A stretch of DNA of 64,000 nt from the NCBI GenBank assembly GCA_029210585.1, contig JARGFP010000003.1:186001-250000 (forward strand), in the 5' to 3' direction. Position 1 is the first letter of the stretch. Every line of letters begins with the position of its first letter. Both the position numbers and the translations under genes were made by a program. Origin of the DNA: Bacteroidales bacterium (GTDB taxonomy: Bacteria > Bacteroidota > Bacteroidia > Bacteroidales > GCA-2748055). This document shows positions 35,004-46,000 of this stretch, piece by piece. Under the pieces are notes generated by a model that was not told the DNA's origin, made no database searches, and worked only from the letters and a program-made list of their open reading frames with translations.

Positions 35004-35181
35004 GCTACGTGCCTGGCCAGCCTGTTACGTATTTGGCCTGCTTGGTGCCTGCTAAGTATTTGATCTGTCTGCTGCCTGCCTGCTGGGTGCCAGACCTGCC
35101 TGTCAGGTACCCGTCTTTCCCGCTAGGCACCTGACTTTCACGCTAGGTATTTGACCTCCCTCAGTTACCTGACTTTCCTGC
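35004..35181. repeat. Eight degenerate 20-bp units spanning the lpxD stop
   Basis: Units start at 35004, 35024, 35051, 35082, 35102, 35122, 35142 and 35162, most of them exactly 20 bp apart, with a pattern like GCTAGGTATTTGACCTCCCT. The last unit lies inside the end of lpxD and contains its final codons, so the array may have grown from the gene's own 3' end. It fills most of the 318-bp gap 34843-35160 to lpxC-fabZ. The remainder, an AT-rich lpxC leader, shows no gene. Confidence 0.8.
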
Positions 35182-36198
35182 CACCTCCCGTTCAAGGTCC
35201 TGAAGCTGTCTCCATAGCTCCGGCAGTTTCCTGAATATGGCATAGCTTTTATAAAAGGCATGCAGGTTGAAAGCAGGCGACCCCATGACTGCCACATCTT
35301 CTTTTTTAATGCTGTTGCTGATCCCTGCCTGGGCGCCGATCTTCACGCCATCGGCGATCTTTATGTGTCCTGCCAGCCCCGCCTGTCCGCCAAAGAGACA
35401 GTCTGCCCCGATCTTGGTGGACCCGGCGATACCCACCTGTGCTGCCATTACTGTATTCTTCCCGATCTCCACGTTGTGTGCCACCATGATCAGGTTGTCC
35501 AGTTTCACTCCCTGCCTGATCATCGTGGAGCCCAAGGTTGCGCGGTCCACCGTGGAGTTGGCACCGATCTCCACGTGATCCTCTATGACCACGTTCCCAA
35601 GCTGGGGCACTTTGCTGTATACATTCTCATCGTTGGGGACGAACCCGAACCCGTCACCACCAATTACAGCCCCGGAATGAAAGATGCAGTTTGCCCCGAT
35701 AATGCAATCGTGGTAGATTTTCACCCCGGGGTAAAGGATGGTATGGTCACCGATTTCCGCGTTCTCACCGATGTATACCTGGGGATAGATCTGAACGTTG
35801 TTGCCAATGACCGCACCATCGCTGATCACAGCAAATTCCCCCACATACAGGTCCTTCCCGGTGGTTGCTTTTTTGCTGATGGCGGACATGGGGCTGATGC
35901 CCGATTTTTTCGGTTTGTTTTTTTCATAGAGGTTCAGCAGCTCAGCAAAAGCTTCGTAGGCGTTGCTCACGCGTATGAGTGTGGCGCTCACCGGATTTTC
36001 AGCTTTGAAGTCCTGGTTGACAATGATCACAGAGGATCCCGTGGTGTAGACATGTTTTTCATACTTTGGATTGGCAAGAAATGAGAGCGCTCCCGGTTTC
36101 CCCTCCTCAATCCTGGCAACATCGGTTACACTGGTTTCGGGATCGCCTTCCACGGTGCCGCGGAGCATCTCCGCGATCATTTTTGCGGTAAAATTCAT
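35161..36198 (-). CDS. lpxD: UDP-3-O-acylglucosamine N-acyltransferase LpxD
   Basis: A 345-residue beta-helix acyltransferase for the third lipid A step. The N-terminal uridine-binding domain (about 1-100) is followed by hexapeptide repeats ([20 protein letters not shown]). The catalytic histidine lies in [17 protein letters not shown], preceded by [12 protein letters not shown]. The C-terminal helix ends [10 protein letters not shown], and its last codons lie within a tandem repeat array. It heads the lpxD, lpxC-fabZ, lpxA run. Confidence 0.96.
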   Translation of the reverse strand: MNFTAKMIAEMLRGTVEGDPETSVTDVARIEEGKPGALSFLANPKYEKHVYTTGSSVIIVNQDFKAENPVSATLIRVSNAYEAFAELLNLYEKNKPKKSGISPMSAISKKATTGKDLYVGEFAVISDGAVIGNNVQIYPQVYIGENAEIGDHTILYPGVKIYHDCIIGANCIFHSGAVIGGDGFGFVPNDENVYSKVPQLGNVVIEDHVEIGANSTVDRATLGSTMIRQGVKLDNLIMVAHNVEIGKNTVMAAQVGIAGSTKIGADCLFGGQAGLAGHIKIADGVKIGAQAGISNSIKKEDVAVMGSPAFNLHAFYKSYAIFRKLPELWRQLQDLEREVAGKSGN

Positions 36199-36253
36199 GA
36201 AGAATCTGTTTTCTGTTTAGGGGCCAATCTTTTTTAACGGACAAAGCCCCGTT

Positions 36254-37504
36254 TTATTGCTGTATACCCTGTTTTTTCGGGTAACAAAGGTAAAATTTCT
36301 TTAATTGTCCGGATAGTACCGAAACATTCAGGATCTCTGACAGTTCAGTGATGTCACGTACCTCCCCGCTTTTTGCCAGGATCTTTATATTGTCATCAAT
36401 ATTTGAGTAGGCATGGTTGCTAATGCTGTCGGAAATAACCAGGTACCCGGTCAGTTCCTCCGGTATCCCCAAATGGGTGGTCACCCGTTTGCGTTCCAGG
36501 CGGATGCGTTCCTCGCTGAAGGGTTCCCTGCTGATCTCGATCCTGAACAGTTTACGGTTGACGAATCCGGAGCACAGGTAGCGCAGCACCGGGTCTTCCT
36601 CGTTGCTCCATACTTTCGCAGCACTGATGATGTCGTTGTCGTCAAGCGCGGCAAAGTTACCCAGGAATTCCTCCTGGTTCTCTTCATCAAATGTACTGCC
36701 TGCAGCATAAAGGAAATAGGCCAGCGCAGGTGTGGCGAACAATTGCTTGCCCGAGGCTGCCAGGTCTTTGGCACGTTCCAGCATCATAATCAGTAGCTGG
36801 TCGGCCGCCAGTACCCCTTTGTGCAGGTATACCTGCCAGTACATCAGCCTGCGTGCCACGAGGAATTTTTCAATGGAATAGATCCCGTTCTCCTCCACCA
36901 CCAGCCTGTCGTTTTGCACCTGCAGCATCTTGATGATCCGGTCGGAGCCAATGGCACCCTCGGTCACACCGGTGAAAAAACTGTCCCTGCGCAGGTAATC
37001 CAGCCGGTCCACATCCAGCTGCCCCGTAACCAGCTGGTGCAGGAATTTTTTTCGGTATTCATTTTTGAAAATACGGATCGCCAGCGATAGCTTTCCGCTG
37101 AACTCCCTGTTCAATTGCTCCATCATCAGTAAAGAAATGGTTTCGTGGTGCGCTCCCCTGATCAATGTCCGTTCCAGGGTGTGGGAAAAGGGGCCATGAC
37201 CGATGTCGTGCAGCAGGATCGCAATGGCGGCAGCCTCGGCCTCCTGTTCGGTGACCGCGTGTCCCTTGCTCCTGATGGAATCGATGGCATCCTCCATCAG
37301 GTGCATGGCTCCCAGTGCATGCTGAAAGCGCGTATGGTTGGCTCCCGGGTAAACGAAGTGGGTCATCCCCAACTGGCGTATTCTTCTAAGTCGTTGAAAT
37401 AAAGGATGTTCAATAAGGCGGTATATGATCTCATACCGGATTTTGATGAATCCGTATACCGGGTCATTGATGATCTTGAACATATTTGTGGGCCGTTGTT
37501 CCAT
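36254..37504 (-). CDS. HD-domain phosphohydrolase
   Basis: A 416-residue protein of the dGTPase-like HD family: INDPVYGFIKIRYEIIYRLI, then HTRFQHALGAMHLM (first histidine), ILLHDIGHGPFSHTLER (HD pair) and QLDVDRLDYLRRDSFFTGV (last aspartate). It probably hydrolyses a phosphorylated nucleotide; the substrate is unknown. The position just upstream of lpxD is common in Bacteroidota. Starts at 37504 (MEQRPTNMFK) and 37483 (MFKIINDP) are both possible. Confidence 0.88.
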   Translation of the reverse strand: MEQRPTNMFKIINDPVYGFIKIRYEIIYRLIEHPLFQRLRRIRQLGMTHFVYPGANHTRFQHALGAMHLMEDAIDSIRSKGHAVTEQEAEAAAIAILLHDIGHGPFSHTLERTLIRGAHHETISLLMMEQLNREFSGKLSLAIRIFKNEYRKKFLHQLVTGQLDVDRLDYLRRDSFFTGVTEGAIGSDRIIKMLQVQNDRLVVEENGIYSIEKFLVARRLMYWQVYLHKGVLAADQLLIMMLERAKDLAASGKQLFATPALAYFLYAAGSTFDEENQEEFLGNFAALDDNDIISAAKVWSNEEDPVLRYLCSGFVNRKLFRIEISREPFSEERIRLERKRVTTHLGIPEELTGYLVISDSISNHAYSNIDDNIKILAKSGEVRDITELSEILNVSVLSGQLKKFYLCYPKKQGIQQ

Positions 37505-37522
37505 GAATTGATTGATGGAGAG

Positions 37523-37554
37523 CAAAAATAAGGGTTTAAAGTGAAACATTTCAA
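37523..37554 (-). promoter_or_regulatory. Promoter candidate for the HD gene
   Basis: On the minus strand TATTTTTG (37530 to 37523) matches TAnnTTTG, with TTG (37554 to 37552) 21 nt upstream. It would give a leader of about 13 nt to the first start candidate or 34 nt to the second. It is back to back with the rimP promoter. Confidence 0.5.
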
Positions 37555-37578
37555 CGACATGTAAAAAAGCGTTGATTT

Positions 37579-37609
37579 TTTGGTAATTGAATGAAAATAT
37601 GTACTTTTG
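37579..37609 (+). promoter_or_regulatory. Promoter of the rimP-nusA-infB operon
   Basis: TTTG (37579-37582), a spacer of exactly 19 nt, and TACTTTTG (37602-37609) match the Bacteroidota primary-sigma consensus TTTG-N19-TAnnTTTG at every fixed position. Transcription should start near 37616, leaving a leader of about 55 nt before rimP. Confidence 0.75.
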
Positions 37610-37670
37610 TGTGTTGTTTGATAAGAGGAAGATTATATAGGGGACTGATGTCCCCTATTTTATTGAAAAT

Positions 37671-38138
37671 ATGATTCAGGAAAGCAAGGTCAGGGAATTG
37701 GTGATCAGCAGGATCAAAGGGTCCGGGCTGTTCCTTGTGGATGTGGTCATGGGAAAGTCCAATGACATACGTGTGCTTGTGGATTCCATGGAGGGAGTGC
37801 GGATCGAGGAGTGTGTGGAACTTTCCCGCTGGCTGACCGCTGAACTTGACCAGGTAGATGAGAATTTCAGCCTGGAGGTTTCCTCTCCCGGATTGGGTGC
37901 ACCGCTGGTACTGAAGCAACAGTATGAGAAGAATCTCGGTCGTAGTGTGGAAGTTGTGTTCCTGGACGGAAAAAAAAGAAAAGGTATACTGAAGGCAGTG
38001 GATGATGAGGGGATTGCCCTGGAAGTGACCGAGAAAATGGTTGCCGGAGGAAGCCAGAAGAAGAAAAAAAATGTAGTTGTAAGCAAGTCGTTTGCTTTCA
38101 GCGATATTAAATCAACTAAAGTTGTTGTAGAATTTTAA
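37671..38138 (+). CDS. rimP: Ribosome maturation factor RimP
   Basis: A 155-residue protein that helps assemble the 30S subunit. The pattern LVDSMEGVRIEECVELSRWL and the SSPGLGAPL motif fit RimP, followed by a basic SH3-like C-terminal domain (EVVFLDGKKRKGILKAVDDE). It is followed by nusA after 17 bp and then infB, the standard order in many bacteria. Confidence 0.93.
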   Translation: MIQESKVRELVISRIKGSGLFLVDVVMGKSNDIRVLVDSMEGVRIEECVELSRWLTAELDQVDENFSLEVSSPGLGAPLVLKQQYEKNLGRSVEVVFLDGKKRKGILKAVDDEGIALEVTEKMVAGGSQKKKKNVVVSKSFAFSDIKSTKVVVEF

Positions 38139-38155
38139 AGTATTGATGACGTAAA

Positions 38156-39394
38156 ATGGAAAATCTGAATTTATTTGATACGTTTTCAGAATTCAAGGAA
38201 CTGAAGAACATCGACCGTGTCACCATGATGAGTGTCCTGGAAGATGTGTTCAGGAGCTTGTTGCAGAAAAACTACGGGTCTGACGAGAACTTTGATATTA
38301 TTATCAATATTGACAAGGGTGACTTCGAGATATGGAGGAACCGCGAGGTGGTTGAAGATGATGACCTGGAAGACCCGAATCTTCAGATTTCCCTTTCCCA
38401 GGCGAAACTGATCGACGAAGACTACGAGGTGGGTGAGGAAGTTTCCGATGAGGTCAAGATGAAGGACTTTGGCCGCAGGTCGATCCTTTCACTTCGTCAG
38501 AACCTTTCGTCGCGGATCCTGGAGCTGGAGAAAAATTCAGTATACCTTAAATACAAGGACCGTACCGGTGACATTGTGACCGGAGAAGTGTACCAGATAT
38601 GGAAGCGGGAGATACTGGTCCTGGACGATGAGGGCAATGAACTGATCCTTCCCAAGGCGGAGCAGATTCCTTCCGATTTTTTCAGGAAAGGGGATACCAT
38701 GCGCGCGGTGGTGGTGGCCGTTGAAATGCGCAATGCCAACCCGCTGATCATCCTTTCGAGGACTTCACCCATGTTCCTCGAACGATTGTTTGAGCTGGAA
38801 GTGCCGGAAATTTTCGACGGACTGATCACCATCAAGAAAATTGTGCGTGTTCCCGGTGAACGTGCCAAGGTAGCGGTCGAGTCCTACGATGAGCGGATTG
38901 ACCCGGTGGGTGCATGTGTGGGTATGAAAGGTTCGCGTATCCATGGAATCGTCAGGGAACTGCGGAATGAGAATATTGACGTGATCAATTACACAACCAA
39001 TCTGAACCTGTTCATTTCCAGAGCACTGAGTCCTGCAAAGATTACTTCGATCAAGATCAACGAGGATGAGAAGAAGGCGGAGGTGTACTTGCAGCCCAAG
39101 GAAGTTTCCCTTGCCATTGGTAAAGGAGGACTGAATATCAAGCTGGCGAGCCAGCTCACAGGATATGAGATCGATGTATACCGTGAAATGAACGAGGACG
39201 ACGATGAAGATGTGAACCTGGAGGAATTTGCGGATGAGATCGAAGGATGGGTGCTGGATGAACTGAAAAACATTGGTTGTGATACCGCCAAGTCTGTACT
39301 GAACCTGACTCTTGAGGACCTGGTGAAGCGTACGGACCTGGAAGAAGAGACCATTCGTGAGGTAATGAATGTGCTCAAAGCAGAATTTGAATAG
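38156..39394 (+). CDS. nusA: Transcription factor NusA
   Basis: A 412-residue elongation and termination factor. The N-terminal polymerase-binding domain (about 1-130) has LEDVFRSLLQKNYG. An S1 domain follows (DRTGDIVTGEVYQIWKREIL), then KH domains with DPVGACVGMKGSRI and VSLAIGKGGLNIKLASQLTG. The C-terminal helix-hairpin region (LDELKNIGCDTAKSVLNLTL) replaces the acidic repeats of proteobacteria. Intact. Confidence 0.96.
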   Translation: MENLNLFDTFSEFKELKNIDRVTMMSVLEDVFRSLLQKNYGSDENFDIIINIDKGDFEIWRNREVVEDDDLEDPNLQISLSQAKLIDEDYEVGEEVSDEVKMKDFGRRSILSLRQNLSSRILELEKNSVYLKYKDRTGDIVTGEVYQIWKREILVLDDEGNELILPKAEQIPSDFFRKGDTMRAVVVAVEMRNANPLIILSRTSPMFLERLFELEVPEIFDGLITIKKIVRVPGERAKVAVESYDERIDPVGACVGMKGSRIHGIVRELRNENIDVINYTTNLNLFISRALSPAKITSIKINEDEKKAEVYLQPKEVSLAIGKGGLNIKLASQLTGYEIDVYREMNEDDDEDVNLEEFADEIEGWVLDELKNIGCDTAKSVLNLTLEDLVKRTDLEEETIREVMNVLKAEFE

Positions 39395-39437
39395 TAGCGA
39401 CAGACCGCAAGGTCGCAGTATATAGAAAAAGGATTAT

Positions 39438-42437
39438 ATGGCAGAAACAAAGGCGACAAGATTAAGTAAAGCAGCCAGGGAGTTTAACGTCGGTATCTCC
39501 ACTATCGTGGAATTTCTGAGAAAGAAAGGTCATGAAGTGGATTCGAATCCGAATACGAAAATTGCCCCGGAGCTTTATGATCTGTTGGTGGATGAGTACA
39601 GCTCCGACCTCAATGTGAAGAAGGATGCTGAAAAGCTGACCCTGAAAGCTTTCAGGGATAAGTCAGAAAGCAAGGAGCAGGTTGCTGAAAGTGAGAAGGA
39701 AAGTGCTTCCGATGAGCCTGAATTGCTGATTACTGACAATACAGCCGGTTCTGAAGAACCTAAGAAAGAGGTGAAGAAAGAGGAAAAAAAGGAGGAGGAG
39801 AAGAAGGAAGAAAAGGAAGAGGAAAAGAAGGAAGAGAAGGTAGAAAAGGAGGAAGAGGAGAAGGAAGAGGAAGCGGAGCAGAAGCAGCCTGCTGAGACTT
39901 CTGCACCTGTTGCCGAAGAAAAAGCTGAAACGGAAGCTGCTGAAGAAAAGCAGGAAACTGTTGAAGGTGAAGGTGGTCCGAGGGTAATTGGAAAAATCGA
40001 CCTGGATTCCATGAACCAAAGGACCAGGCCGGCAAAGAAAACAAAGGCCGAAAAAGAGGCCGAGAAAGAGGCGAAGAAGCAGGGAACATCCAGGCCGGCT
40101 GAAGAAAAAGAAGCAGAGGAATCCGAACCTGTTACGGAGAAGGAAGATCCGGTCGCAGAGAAGCCTGCCGCAGAGAAAACCCCGGAAAAAGAAACGGAAA
40201 AAACAGCGGAAAAAGAACCGGAAGGGGAACAGGAAGCCGCTGCTGAAGAGAAGAAAGAGGCACCTGCAAAGGGAGAGAAGAAGGAGGATATGATCCCGAC
40301 ACAGTTCACTAAACTGTCCGGTCCCACAGTGGTTGGCAAGATCGATCTGCCCGAACGGCGCCAGCCCAAAAAGAAACCTGTTGCATCCAGCTCCGATAAG
40401 GATGCCGATTCAAGGAAAAAGCGCAAACGCATCAAGAAGGATACTTCCAGGGTGGATGTGGACAACAAGGATAAGGGTGTAAAAAGGGATCCCAAGGGAG
40501 GAAAGCGGAAAAAGCGTGCTTCCCGTCCGGAAGTAAGCGATGAAGATGTACAAAAGCAGATCAAGGATACACTGGCGAAACTGACCACCAAGGGAGCGAA
40601 ATCCAAGACCTCAAAGTACAGGAGGGAAAAGCGGGATACTTTCCAGCAGCGGCTCGCCGAAGAGGAAGAACAGCATCAGCTCGATAAAAAAGTGCTGAAA
40701 GTAACGGAGTTTGTATCCGTGAACGAGCTGGCTTCCATGATGGATGTACCGGCCACCGAAGTGATACAGACCTGCATGAACCTCGGGCTGTTTGTTTCCA
40801 TCAACCAGCGCCTGGATGCAGAGACCATGTCGTTGCTGGCCGATGAATTCGGCTTCAGCATGGAATTCATCAGCGCAGACGTCATGGATGTGATCAACGA
40901 GGAGGAAGATCCTGAAGGTTCACTGGTGCCAAGACCGCCTATCGTGACGGTGATGGGACACGTCGACCATGGGAAAACGAAGCTGCTCGATGTTGTGCGG
41001 AGTGCCAACGTGGTTGCCGGAGAGGCAGGCGGGATCACCCAGCACATCGGGGCCTACGGTGTGAAGCTGAATGATGGCCGCAGGATCACTTTCCTCGACA
41101 CACCTGGTCATGAGGCCTTTACCGCCATGCGTGCCAGGGGAGCACAGATCACCGACGTTGCCATCATCGTGGTGGCTGCAGACGACGGCGTGAAACCGCA
41201 GACCGTGGAGGCGATCAACCATGCTGCTGCAGCAGGGGTGCCCATCGTTTTTGCAATCAATAAGATCGACCGTCCCACAGCCAACCCGGAAAAAATCAAG
41301 GAAGAACTGGCCAATATGAACTACCTGGTCGAAGACTGGGGAGGCAAGTACCAGTCGCAGGAGATTTCTGCACTGAAAGGAATGAATATCGAAGAACTGC
41401 TGGAGAAGGTATTGCTCGAGGCAGAACTCCTGGAGCTGAATGCCAATCCGGACAAGCGTGCCGTGGGAACAATTGTGGAATCCACGCTGGATAAAGGTCG
41501 CGGAAACGTGGCCACCATGCTGGTGGAGTCAGGCACACTGAACCTGGGTGATGTGGTTATCGCCGGACAGTATTATGGCCACGTAAAGGCCATGTTCAAC
41601 GAACGCGGTCAGAAGATCGACGCGGCCGGCCCGTCAACACCGGTAATGATCCTCGGCCTGAACGGTTCGCCACAGGCCGGTGACAGGTTCAACGTAATGG
41701 GTACTGACAGGGAAGCCAAAGACATTGCCAACAAGCGGGAACAACTGCAGCGTGAGCAGAACCTGCGAACCAAAAAGCATATTACCCTGGATGAGATCGG
41801 CCGACGTATTGCCATCGGCAACTTCCAGGAGCTGAATGTGATCGTGAAGGGTGACGTGGACGGTTCCGTTGAGGCGCTTTCCGACTCACTGATCAAGCTC
41901 AGCACAAACGAGATACAGGTGAATATCAAACACCAGGCCGTGGGGCAGATCTCTGAATCTGACATCCTGCTTGCAGCAGCCTCCAATGCCATCGTGATCG
42001 GTTTCCAGGTAAGGCCCTCACTGAGTGCGCGCCGACTGGCAGAGAAAGAGCAGATCGATATACGGCTGTACTCGATTATCTACGATGCCATCGAAGAAGT
42101 TCGGGCTGCAATGGAAGGGATGCTCTCACCCGAAATCAGGGAAGAGATCGTGGCGACGCTCGAAGTGATCGAAGCCTTCAAGATCACAAAAGTGGGTACC
42201 GTAGCCGGTTGCATGGTGAAAGAAGGGAAGATCAAGCGGTCATCCAAAATCAGGCTGATACGCGACGGGATCGTGGTGTATACAGGTGAACTGGGTTCCC
42301 TCAAGCGTTTCAAGGACGATGCCAGGGAAGTGGTTTCCGGACTCGAATGCGGTCTGAATATCCAGAATTTCAATGACATCAAGGTCGGCGACATGATCGA
42401 GGCATACGAAGAGACCGAAGTGAAGAAGAAGTTATAA
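39438..42437 (+). CDS. infB: Translation initiation factor IF-2
   Basis: A 999-residue GTPase that places initiator tRNA on the 30S subunit. The N-terminal IF2N domain ([20 protein letters not shown]) is followed by a long Glu/Lys-rich linker (about 75-400), a second IF2N-like region (about 415-475), then the G domain from about 500 with G1 GHVDHGKTK (507-515), G3 [16 protein letters not shown] and G4 NKID. The C-terminal domains are complete ([20 protein letters not shown]). Long charged linkers are usual in this phylum. Confidence 0.97.
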   Translation: MAETKATRLSKAAREFNVGISTIVEFLRKKGHEVDSNPNTKIAPELYDLLVDEYSSDLNVKKDAEKLTLKAFRDKSESKEQVAESEKESASDEPELLITDNTAGSEEPKKEVKKEEKKEEEKKEEKEEEKKEEKVEKEEEEKEEEAEQKQPAETSAPVAEEKAETEAAEEKQETVEGEGGPRVIGKIDLDSMNQRTRPAKKTKAEKEAEKEAKKQGTSRPAEEKEAEESEPVTEKEDPVAEKPAAEKTPEKETEKTAEKEPEGEQEAAAEEKKEAPAKGEKKEDMIPTQFTKLSGPTVVGKIDLPERRQPKKKPVASSSDKDADSRKKRKRIKKDTSRVDVDNKDKGVKRDPKGGKRKKRASRPEVSDEDVQKQIKDTLAKLTTKGAKSKTSKYRREKRDTFQQRLAEEEEQHQLDKKVLKVTEFVSVNELASMMDVPATEVIQTCMNLGLFVSINQRLDAETMSLLADEFGFSMEFISADVMDVINEEEDPEGSLVPRPPIVTVMGHVDHGKTKLLDVVRSANVVAGEAGGITQHIGAYGVKLNDGRRITFLDTPGHEAFTAMRARGAQITDVAIIVVAADDGVKPQTVEAINHAAAAGVPIVFAINKIDRPTANPEKIKEELANMNYLVEDWGGKYQSQEISALKGMNIEELLEKVLLEAELLELNANPDKRAVGTIVESTLDKGRGNVATMLVESGTLNLGDVVIAGQYYGHVKAMFNERGQKIDAAGPSTPVMILGLNGSPQAGDRFNVMGTDREAKDIANKREQLQREQNLRTKKHITLDEIGRRIAIGNFQELNVIVKGDVDGSVEALSDSLIKLSTNEIQVNIKHQAVGQISESDILLAAASNAIVIGFQVRPSLSARRLAEKEQIDIRLYSIIYDAIEEVRAAMEGMLSPEIREEIVATLEVIEAFKITKVGTVAGCMVKEGKIKRSSKIRLIRDGIVVYTGELGSLKRFKDDAREVVSGLECGLNIQNFNDIKVGDMIEAYEETEVKKKL

Positions 42438-42440
42438 GAC

Positions 42441-43025
42441 ATGTATGAATTCATAGAAGGAGAGATTGTCGAGAAATCCCCGGCGCACCTGGTGATCAAG
42501 GCGGGTCCGGTTGCCTATCTCCTGAACATCTCTGTGCAAACCTATACCAGGCTGGGTGAACAGACAGCCACCGCCAGGTTGTACCTCCACCATGTGGTGC
42601 GCGAGGATGCGGAGCTGTTGTATGGTTTTGCCGACAAGGTGGAACGGGAAATCTTCAGGTTATTGATATCCGTATCGGGAGTGGGTGCCAACACGGCACG
42701 ACTGATTCTCTCATCCATGTCGTCCGCAGAAGTGAAAAACGCGATCCTTTCCGGAAACGTGGCAGCACTTCAGAACATCAAAGGCATTGGAGCCAAGTCC
42801 GCACAACGCATCATCGTCGACCTGAGAGACAAGGTCGGGAAAGCCGGTGAAACAGATGATTTATTCCTACCCCAGGACAATACTACAAGAGAAGAAGCGT
42901 TATCAGCATTAGTGGCTCTTGGTTTTCCAAGGAAAACGGTCGAGAAAAGCCTTGCAGGAATTATGAAAGGCGGACAAGAGCAAAGTGTTGAGGAAGTTGT
43001 AAAAGCAGCCCTGAAATTAATGTAA
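42441..43025 (+). CDS. ruvA: Holliday junction helicase subunit RuvA
   Basis: A 194-residue protein: OB-fold (about 1-62, MYEFIEGEIVEKSPAHLVIK), helix-hairpin-helix motifs (LLISVSGVGANTARLILSSM; LQNIKGIGAKSAQRIIVDLR) and the RuvB-contacting C-terminal domain (EEALSALVALGFPRKTVEKS). It binds four-way junctions and loads RuvB. It starts 3 bp after infB and precedes sprA by 21 bp. The ruvA-sprA-gcvH order recurs in Bacteroidota as I recall. Confidence 0.96.
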   Translation: MYEFIEGEIVEKSPAHLVIKAGPVAYLLNISVQTYTRLGEQTATARLYLHHVVREDAELLYGFADKVEREIFRLLISVSGVGANTARLILSSMSSAEVKNAILSGNVAALQNIKGIGAKSAQRIIVDLRDKVGKAGETDDLFLPQDNTTREEALSALVALGFPRKTVEKSLAGIMKGGQEQSVEEVVKAALKLM

Positions 43026-43046
43026 AACCTGAACTGCCAAGAACTG

Positions 43047-46000
43047 TTGAAGCTATTGCGTGATCATATAGTTCTGTACCCGCTATTGTTGCTGTTTGCA
43101 GGGCCTGTCCCGCTCACAGCTTCATCGTTTACTGACGCCACCCCCTATATACATCCGACAGCAGCCCTGCATGGCGAAGCGTTCTTCCAGCCCGATACCA
43201 CACTGCCATTTCCAATTGAAGAGGGAAATTACCCGCTGTCCAATTCCAACTCATCGCCCCTGTACCTGGACCGTCCCGCTAACGTGCAAACCGAGATTGT
43301 ATACGATCCCGAAACGGATACCTATGTAATCAGTGAAAAGGTCGGCAGCTGGAACTACCGAACCCCCAACGTGATGTCGAACAGCCAGTACAGGGAGTAC
43401 CAGTTCAACCAGGCAGTGCAGGATTACTGGAAACTGAAATCGGGCGGGGGAGTGCTGGACGAACCCTCGTTTATTCCCAGCATCAGCCTGGGCGGGGAGG
43501 CGTTCGACAAGGTATTCGGCTCCAACACCATCAATATTGTTCCCAGCGGAAGTGCCGAGCTGATCTTCGGGTTCAACTACAGCCGGATCGATAACCCGAA
43601 CATCACCGAGCGGTTGCGCCGTACCCCCTCCTTCCAGTTCGATGAAAAGATCATCATGAACGTTTCCGGATCCATCGGTGAAAAACTGAACATGGACTTC
43701 AGCTACAACACCGAGGCAACCTTCGATTTCGACCAGAAGACCAAGCTGGAATACGCCGGTGAGGAAGATGAGATCATCAAGAAGATCGAAGCCGGAAATG
43801 TGAGCCTGCCCCTGCCCGGATCACTGATCAGCGGGAGCATGAGCCTTTTCGGGCTGAAGACAGAATTACAGTTTGGTAAACTGAACGTCACCACGGTATT
43901 CTCACAGCAGCGCGGTGAATCACAGGTAATCGAAGCTTCCGGCGGAGCACAGGTCAGCGAATTCAGCGTTACCGTGGACGACTATGATGTGAACAAGCAT
44001 TTTTTCCTGGCAGATTATTTCCGTGAGAATTACAACGACGCAATGCAGCGGCTGCCGGTGATCACTTCTGACGTAACAATCACCAAGATTGAAGTATGGG
44101 TGACCAACAAGACCACCAACTTCGAGGAGTCACGTAACATACTGGCGGTGACCGACCTGGGGGAGGCGGACCCGTACAGCTCCGTTTTTTCTCCGAATAA
44201 CGGCGCAGGTGGATTCCCCAGGAACGCTGCCAATAATGCCTACGATTTGCTGACCACCTCTTACAGCGCGATCCGCGAGATCAAGAATGTAACGGGCACC
44301 CTGGAATCGGCCGGACTGAATCTGGGAAGGGACTTTGAGAAAATTGAAAATGCCCGGCTGCTTTCTCCCAGGGAGTACGATTTCAATGAAAAGCTGGGGT
44401 ACATCTCCCTGAACTCGGCACTGAATACTGACGAAGTGCTGGCCGTGGCATATGAATTCACCTTCAGGGGACAAACCTACCAGGTGGGCGAACTCTCCAC
44501 TTCGGCGGGGGTGAGTGCACCGAAGACCCTGATCCTGAAGCTGGTCAAACCCTCCAACTTCACCCCGCGAAGCTATACATGGGACCTGATGATGAAAAAC
44601 GTCTATGCCATCGGTGCCTACCAGGTGCAGCAGGATGAGTTCACCCTCGATGTGTTGTACCGCGACGACAAGACCGGGAACAGCATCAATTACCTGCCGG
44701 AAGGGGAACTGAACAAATCGACATTGCTCAGCCTGCTCAACCTCGATAATATGAACTCGCAGAAGGACCCGTATCCCGACGGGATCTTCGATTTTATGAG
44801 GGGCATCACTATTTTGCCTGATAATGGACGGGTGATCTTCCCGCTGCTGGAACCATTCGGGTCGGACCTGGAGGCCATCCTTCGCGACAGTCTTTCAGGC
44901 GAAGCTGCTGACCTTGCCGTGAACAAGTATGTGTTCCAGGCCCTGTACGACAGCACCAAGACCAAGGCGCAGCAGATTGCTGAAAAAAACAAATTCATGC
45001 TGGCCGGAACCTATTCCTCCAGCTCCAGCTCGGAGATCATGCTCAATGCCATGAATGTCCCGGAAGGTTCGGTGAAAGTGACGGCCGGTGGGCGAGAACT
45101 GGTTGAAGGACAGGATTATACAGTGGACTATACGCTGGGACGGGTAACCATCATCAACCAGGGGATCCTGGAATCGGGCACACCCGTGCGGGTGTCGCTG
45201 GAGAACCAGTCGCTGTTCAACTTCCAGACCAAGACCATGGTGGGGACACATCTCGATTACACGATTTCGAACAACTTCAATGTGGGAGCCACGTTGCTGC
45301 ACCTCAATGAGCGTCCACATACACAGAAGGTGAACATTGGCGATGAACCCATTTCTAATACCATCTGGGGACTGAATACTTCCTATTCCAAGCCGGCACC
45401 GCTGCTGACCACCCTGGTGGACAAGCTGCCGTTTATCGAGACCAAGGCACCTTCGCAGCTCACGGTGGTGGGAGAATTTGCGCACCTGATCCCGGGCCAC
45501 GCACGTGCCATTCAGAAGGAAGGAAACGCATATATCGATGATTTTGAGGGCAGTGAGACCTCCATCGACATGAAGCACTATTCGGCGTGGCACCTCGCCA
45601 GCACACCACGCGATTATTTCCCCGAGGCAGAACTGAACAACAACCGCGAGTACGGATATGGAAGGGCCAAGTTTTCCTGGTACCAGATCGACCCGCTCTT
45701 CCTGCGGAACAAATCCACCACCCCTCAGCACATCCGGGAGAACCCCAACCTGCAGTCGAATCCATACGTGTATGAATTGTACGAGCAGGACATCTTCCCT
45801 GAAAAGGAGAATCCCCATGGTACCCCCACCAATATTTCGGTACTTAACGTAGCCTATTACCCGAGGGAGCGCGGTCCGTACAACTACGATTTTCAGGGAC
45901 TCGACCAGAATGGCAGGTTGCTGAATCCCGAAGGCCGCTGGGGAGGGATGATGCGGGAGATTTACTCGAGCGATTTTGAGGCGGCAAACGTGGAATTCAT

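Noticed and set aside
35004-35181. CRISPR array
   Set aside because: The units are contiguous, degenerate and only 20 bp, with no unique spacers and no cas genes. The same applies to the other four arrays.
39575-40606. Long Ser/Phe-rich open frame antisense to infB
   Set aside because: It is the complement of the Glu/Lys-rich codons of the IF-2 linker; the composition is an artefact and no family pattern is present.
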